DNA from: DATDCV01 sp036524155
Lineage (GTDB): Bacteria > Verrucomicrobiota > Verrucomicrobiia > Limisphaerales > UBA8199
NCBI GenBank assembly: GCA_036524155.1
Contig: DATDCV010000506.1
Location: 1-64,000 of the forward strand
Length of the DNA stretch: 64,000 bases
Direction: 5' to 3'
Position numbers and translations under genes: made by a program. Shown here piece after piece: positions 60,193 to 64,000 of the stretch. The notes beneath the pieces are model-generated. The model saw only the letters and a list, made by a program, of their open reading frames with translations, did no database searches and had not been told where the DNA came from. How positions within the stretch are numbered: position 1 is the stretch's first letter; each line of letters opens with the position of its first letter.

Positions 60193-62226
60193 ATGAAAGC
60201 GTTAGACCCCGAGAGCAACATCACGCGGCTGGCATTCTTGTGTGCTCTGATCGGGATTGCCACGGAATGTAGAGCGGAGGTCCTGATCCAAGCTCACCCG
60301 AGCAGTCGTGAAGTGTACATCGGAGGCAGCACAGAGTTAAAGGTTGCCGCGGTACAGCAGGGCGGAACTGGCCTGTACTACCAATGGCAAAAAAACGCGG
60401 TGGATGTCCCCGGAGCGACCGGATCCAGCTATACAATTTCGGCTTGGACGACAGCAAAGGAGGGCGACTACACAGTACGGGTTTCAAATGGTCAGACCAG
60501 CGTTACTAGTGAACCCGCCACGCTCAGCACGGCCGGTGCGTACACTCACAGCCGCCTCTTAACGAGTGACGCGCAATTTGCCCTGTACGGGGTTCTTTGT
60601 AACCTGCAAACCGGGAATGGTTCTTTGAGTATTTGCCCCAGCACGCGGCCGCTCCCTTACCTTAACGTTGCGTGCTCTGGTCGGGGGACGATTGCTCGTG
60701 TTGACGTCAACACCAGGAAGGTTGTGGGAGAGTATTACACCGCGCCGGCCAGCAGGCAGTACCACCGAGACCCATCGAGAACCACCGTGGACCTCTATGG
60801 CAATGTTTGGACCGGAAATCGTGCTGAGTTGGGCGATCTCCCAAGTAATCCGTTTGGCTCGGTGACCAGGATTGGAATGGTCGTCGGTGGCGTCCGGGGT
60901 AACTATGACTATATAAATCACAAGTTCACACCTGACCCCATTAACCCGAGCATCCCAGGCCACTGGCTCTCTCCCCCCTTCAAGTACAACACCTGTAAGG
61001 ATCTGAACGGGGATGGCTTTTTGTACACATCTTCCGGAAAGTGGGACGGTCAGACCTGTGACGCAATTGCATGGAATCCCCCTTCGAGTATCGACGAACT
61101 GATCCTGAACTATGTTTACACGAAGCCAAACGGCGTCCGGGCCGTCGCAGTTGACAAGAATAACAATATTTGGGTGGGAGGGTCCAGCCGTGCTTCCAGT
61201 GGAAACGACTTTCATCAGCTCATCAAGGTCTCAGGCTTGGGGGCGGATCCAGACATCTTCCTGAGCACCACAAACATCTGGGGCGACAGCAATTGGAACT
61301 GCGCTGGCGGGTACGGGGCGCTCGTTGACGGCTATGGTGTTCTCTGGTCGAGCAGATATATGGGAGGCTGGTACACCCCGGGAGGTGAAACGTTTAGATA
61401 CGATACGCAGGCGCAAACGTGGCCCCCCGCGCACCTTGGCTTACTGGACCCTTACGAGTATGGCATGACGGTAGACCCGGCGACCGGGTTTATTTGGAAG
61501 ACCACTTACGGACCTGAAGGCTGCTACTGTGGATACATCTACTGGCCGTCCGGCGATATCTGGGGATCGTTCTACCAAGGGTCCGAGTATTCGAAAGGGA
61601 TCGCGATCGACAGCGTTGGAAATGTCTGGATAGCCCACTGGGATAATGGGTACGGTACAACCGTCGGGCACCTTACACGGGACGGGACGTGGATCGCGGA
61701 CGTGGTGCTCAACTACCAGGGCGATACGGGGCAGGGACCGACAGGCGTTTCGATCGATTCAAACGGCAAGGTTTGGGCGGTCTGCCAGTTCTCAGATGAC
61801 GCCTTCCTGATTAACCCGAACGGTACGGTTGAAGCACGCGTAGATCTTGGCGCGGGTGCTGGACCTTACAACTACAGCGACATGACCGGGTTCGTGGCCT
61901 TCAGTACGACATCGCCAAGTGGCTTTTGGGATTTTGTAATCGACACCGCCAGTGACGCCTCCGGCGTCCTTTCCCTCTCCTGGAACGGCGTTTCTCCCAT
62001 AGGCACCAGCATCAAGGTCCAAGTTCGTGCTAGCAATTCGCTGTTCGGGTCTGGCGGGCTCACGGATGTGCCGTTCGTCACGGTGAGCAGCGGCGAGCCG
62101 CTAGCGGGGCGGGCTCTCGGCAGATATTTCGAGGTGCGAGTAACGCTCGCAAAGAACTTTGGAGTGGCCAGCATCCCGGTCCTAAATGACCTGACGCTGA
62201 ACTGGCAGGGGAACGACTGGAAGTAG
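60193..62226 (+). CDS. Secreted Ig-like plus virginiamycin-B-lyase-like propeller protein
   Basis: A 677-residue exported protein. A signal peptide spans residues 1-28 (core A-F-L-C-A-L-I-G-I-A). Residues about 32-115 form an Ig-like domain (S-R-E-V-Y-I-G-G-S-T-E-L, L-Y-Y-Q-W-Q-K-N, Y-T-V-R-V-S-N-G). Residues about 150-560 hold propeller blades with V-A-V-D-K-N-N-N-I-W-V-G-G, G-I-A-I-D-S-V-G-N-V-W-I-A and G-V-S-I-D-S-N-G-K-V-W-A-V, a pattern like virginiamycin B lyase and NHL-type propellers. Unlike its neighbours it lacks the F-Y-R end and finishes with a beta domain ending L-T-L-N-W-Q-G-N-D. AGGA before ATG 60193 is a good ribosome site. Confidence 0.82.
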   Translation: MKALDPESNITRLAFLCALIGIATECRAEVLIQAHPSSREVYIGGSTELKVAAVQQGGTGLYYQWQKNAVDVPGATGSSYTISAWTTAKEGDYTVRVSNGQTSVTSEPATLSTAGAYTHSRLLTSDAQFALYGVLCNLQTGNGSLSICPSTRPLPYLNVACSGRGTIARVDVNTRKVVGEYYTAPASRQYHRDPSRTTVDLYGNVWTGNRAELGDLPSNPFGSVTRIGMVVGGVRGNYDYINHKFTPDPINPSIPGHWLSPPFKYNTCKDLNGDGFLYTSSGKWDGQTCDAIAWNPPSSIDELILNYVYTKPNGVRAVAVDKNNNIWVGGSSRASSGNDFHQLIKVSGLGADPDIFLSTTNIWGDSNWNCAGGYGALVDGYGVLWSSRYMGGWYTPGGETFRYDTQAQTWPPAHLGLLDPYEYGMTVDPATGFIWKTTYGPEGCYCGYIYWPSGDIWGSFYQGSEYSKGIAIDSVGNVWIAHWDNGYGTTVGHLTRDGTWIADVVLNYQGDTGQGPTGVSIDSNGKVWAVCQFSDDAFLINPNGTVEARVDLGAGAGPYNYSDMTGFVAFSTTSPSGFWDFVIDTASDASGVLSLSWNGVSPIGTSIKVQVRASNSLFGSGGLTDVPFVTVSSGEPLAGRALGRYFEVRVTLAKNFGVASIPVLNDLTLNWQGNDWK

Positions 62227-62318
62227 AGAGGGGGCCAATCATAGGCGAGTTCAGTTCAGCGCGCGGCGTGGAGCGTCATTCCGTCGGACCGTTATCAACG
62301 GAGCTGAGCAACGCGCGT

Positions 62319-63986
62319 TCACGGCCAGCGCACGCGGTAGAACCGCCTTGGATGATTCGTCCACTCGGGGTCGCCAAAATAGAGCGCACCGTTGGTAAGT
62401 GTGCAGTTCTGTACGGAAGCCCACACGAGATGACCTAAGTCTTCACAGGCGTCGATCACGACTGGAATGTTGACCGTTCCCCTGACATTGAACCCAAACC
62501 GGTTAGTCCGGACGCCGAAATTGATGTCGCTGGGCTGCGCCTGCGCGTTCCACAGCCTAGCTGGACTACCGCCGAACGGCAGCAGCGCCCAGCCATTGGG
62601 CGCCGTCGTGCCCCAGCCTGTGGTACCCGGCAGGAAATGCACGATTGCATCCGCGAACACGCCATCCCAGTCAACGCCGGGGGCATTACCCTCAAAAAAG
62701 ACCCCCTCCAGGCTGGCGCAGCCCTCGAACCCAGCCCCGTTGATGCTTATGACGTTGCCCGGGATCGTGACGTTGGTCAGACTGGTGCAGTAAGAGAAGG
62801 CAGCATGTCCGATGTTGGTGACGCCGCTCCCAAGCCTAATACTGGTCAGGCAGGAGCACCCACTGAACGCCCACGCCTCAATTTCAGCGACACTGTTCGG
62901 AATGGCGAGGTTAGTCAGCGCTGTGCAGTCAGCGAACGCGCCCTCCGCGATGCTGGTGAGGGCCTCAGATAAAGTGACCGCAGATATGTTGGTGCAAGAA
63001 AAGAACGCATGGGCCCCCAGCGTTGTGACGCTGTTGGGGATGCTGAGACTGCGCAAGTTGGTGCAGTAATCAAACGCATAAGCTCCTATCGTCGTGACAC
63101 CCTCGGGGATGATAATGTTGGCCAGACTGCCGCAGTCGCCGAAAACAGCGTCCTCGATGCGGGTGGCGCTGTCCGGAATGCTAACCGCGACAAGGTCTGT
63201 GCATTCGAGGAACATGCCACTGGCGATACTTATGACGCCCTGGGGGATGGTGACGTTGGTTAGGCTCCTGCAGTAGGCGAACGCTTCTTCTCCAATGCTG
63301 GTGATGGTGTCTGGCATGGTCACGCCAGCCAGATTGAAGCACCATCCAAAAGCCTGGCTGCCGATCTGGCTCACGCTGTTCGGCAACGCGATGGTGGTCA
63401 GGCTTCGGCAATAGGAAAAGGCGCCCACGCCGACATTCGAGACGCTGCCAGGGATAACGACGTTAGTGAGGCTGGTGGCATTCGCGAACGCTCCATCGGC
63501 GATCGTAATCACCGTGTTCGGGATGCTGCAGCTTCCGGCTTTGGCCGGCGGCCACTTGATGAGCCTGGCCTGGTCTTTGTCAAACAACACTCCGTCCGCA
63601 CTGCAGTAGGAGGGGTTCAGGGGATTCACCGTTATCGAGAATAGGTCTGTGGAGCCGTAGAACGCAGCGTTTCCAATGTTCGTGACGCTGGTCGGGAAAA
63701 TCACGTTCGTCAGCCCTTTGGCGTGTGAAAACGCAAAATCAGCGACGGCCGTGACTGGCAGGCCGTTAATCGTCCCCGGGATTGCTGCCTCGCCAGGACC
63801 CTGCCAAGCCGTGATGGAGATCGTGCCGTTATTAGTTGTGTAAGTGAACTGGGCCTGTATCGTGGCTGGCACCGCCGCGCAAAGGAGAGTCAGAATGCCC
63901 GAAGCACAAGAACGGACGGTGCCTCCGATGCTGTAGGCCGATAAAAACATACGGCTGCAGCCATATCTGGCCTGGCGAGGTTTCAT
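62319..63986 (-). CDS. Secreted BspA-type leucine-rich repeat protein
   Basis: A 555-residue exported protein with a signal peptide ending I-Q-A-Q (about residue 46). Residues about 75-440 form about fifteen LRR_5 repeats of 23 residues: L-T-N-V-x-I-P-x-S-V-x-x-I-G-x-x-A-F-x-x-C. This BspA/TpLRR type occurs in surface proteins that bind host or environmental polymers. The last part (about 450-555) contains I-N-F-G-V-R-T-N-R-F-G-F-N and ends R-R-F-Y-R-V-R-W-P, the same terminal module as in other secreted proteins of the window. Its start lies 14 bases from the window end, so upstream control cannot be seen. Confidence 0.88.
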   Translation of the reverse strand: MKPRQARYGCSRMFLSAYSIGGTVRSCASGILTLLCAAVPATIQAQFTYTTNNGTISITAWQGPGEAAIPGTINGLPVTAVADFAFSHAKGLTNVIFPTSVTNIGNAAFYGSTDLFSITVNPLNPSYCSADGVLFDKDQARLIKWPPAKAGSCSIPNTVITIADGAFANATSLTNVVIPGSVSNVGVGAFSYCRSLTTIALPNSVSQIGSQAFGWCFNLAGVTMPDTITSIGEEAFAYCRSLTNVTIPQGVISIASGMFLECTDLVAVSIPDSATRIEDAVFGDCGSLANIIIPEGVTTIGAYAFDYCTNLRSLSIPNSVTTLGAHAFFSCTNISAVTLSEALTSIAEGAFADCTALTNLAIPNSVAEIEAWAFSGCSCLTSIRLGSGVTNIGHAAFSYCTSLTNVTIPGNVISINGAGFEGCASLEGVFFEGNAPGVDWDGVFADAIVHFLPGTTGWGTTAPNGWALLPFGGSPARLWNAQAQPSDINFGVRTNRFGFNVRGTVNIPVVIDACEDLGHLVWASVQNCTLTNGALYFGDPEWTNHPRRFYRVRWP

Positions 63987-64000
63987 AGTCCAACATCCTT

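Overview
The window looks like part of a chromosome of a soil or freshwater Verrucomicrobiota bacterium, probably near the Pedosphaeraceae/Limisphaerales. This is inferred from gene content: PQQ-type propellers beside Tat-exported oxidoreductases, many secreted repeat proteins (RCC1, NHL, GloVer, LVIVD, BspA-type LRR), a prepilin-type protein of the kind expanded in this phylum, a sulfatase, and high-GC DNA with many dispersed palindromes. No rRNA, tRNA or CRISPR array was recognised.

Layout. 1-5.8 kb: two PQQ-like propeller proteins, a Tat-exported sulfite-oxidase-like molybdoenzyme and a secreted hydrolase-like protein. 5.6-8.6 kb (minus): a compact periplasmic [NiFe]-hydrogenase operon with its maturation protease. 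8.8-17.3 kb: a large secreted protein, an ABC-2 exporter pair, decayed genes, a secretin-N-like lipoprotein and membrane proteins. 17.3-31.3 kb: secreted beta-propeller proteins, an S41-like protease, a GYF/coiled-coil protein and remnants of HigBA-type toxin-antitoxin loci. 31.5-38.4 kb: an apparent defence island made of an XRE regulator, an ImmA/IrrE protease, an AAA ATPase-TOPRIM/DUF4435-like fusion, an RNase H with a zinc ribbon, an adenine methylase, a PD-(D/E)XK-like nuclease and a nucleotidyltransferase pair. 38.6-51 kb: NHL protein, prepilin-like protein, serine hydrolase, a thioredoxin-domain protein with an in-frame TGA at its catalytic cysteine, sulfatase, photolyase, lipoprotein and SMI1-type protein. 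51-64 kb: URO-D-family protein, AbiE-like toxin-antitoxin pair, Na+/solute symporter, NmrA protein, YhbY, Gfo/Idh/MocA oxidoreductase, an Ig/propeller protein and a BspA-like LRR protein.

Main points for follow-up. (1) The thioredoxin-like gene at 44413-45732 has TGA exactly where the first cysteine of CxxC is expected and reads on in frame, so it is a strong selenoprotein candidate. (2) The 31.5-37.3 kb island combines a candidate restriction-modification pair with a PARIS/OLD-like ATPase-TOPRIM fusion under an XRE-ImmA switch. (3) Several intergenic palindromes share one design: twin hairpins with GTAG or GGAG at the foot, as in RAYT-mobilised REP/BIME elements. (4) Nine otherwise unrelated secreted proteins end in a similar module finishing in F-Y-R, which could be a sorting or anchoring domain. 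(5) A malectin-like domain inside a PQQ propeller appears to be circularly permuted.

Functional coherence is loose: the exported proteins suggest polysaccharide and sulfated-glycan use at the cell surface, the hydrogenase and molybdoenzyme add periplasmic redox capacity, and the remainder is accessory DNA dense in toxin-antitoxin remnants, defence genes and repeats.
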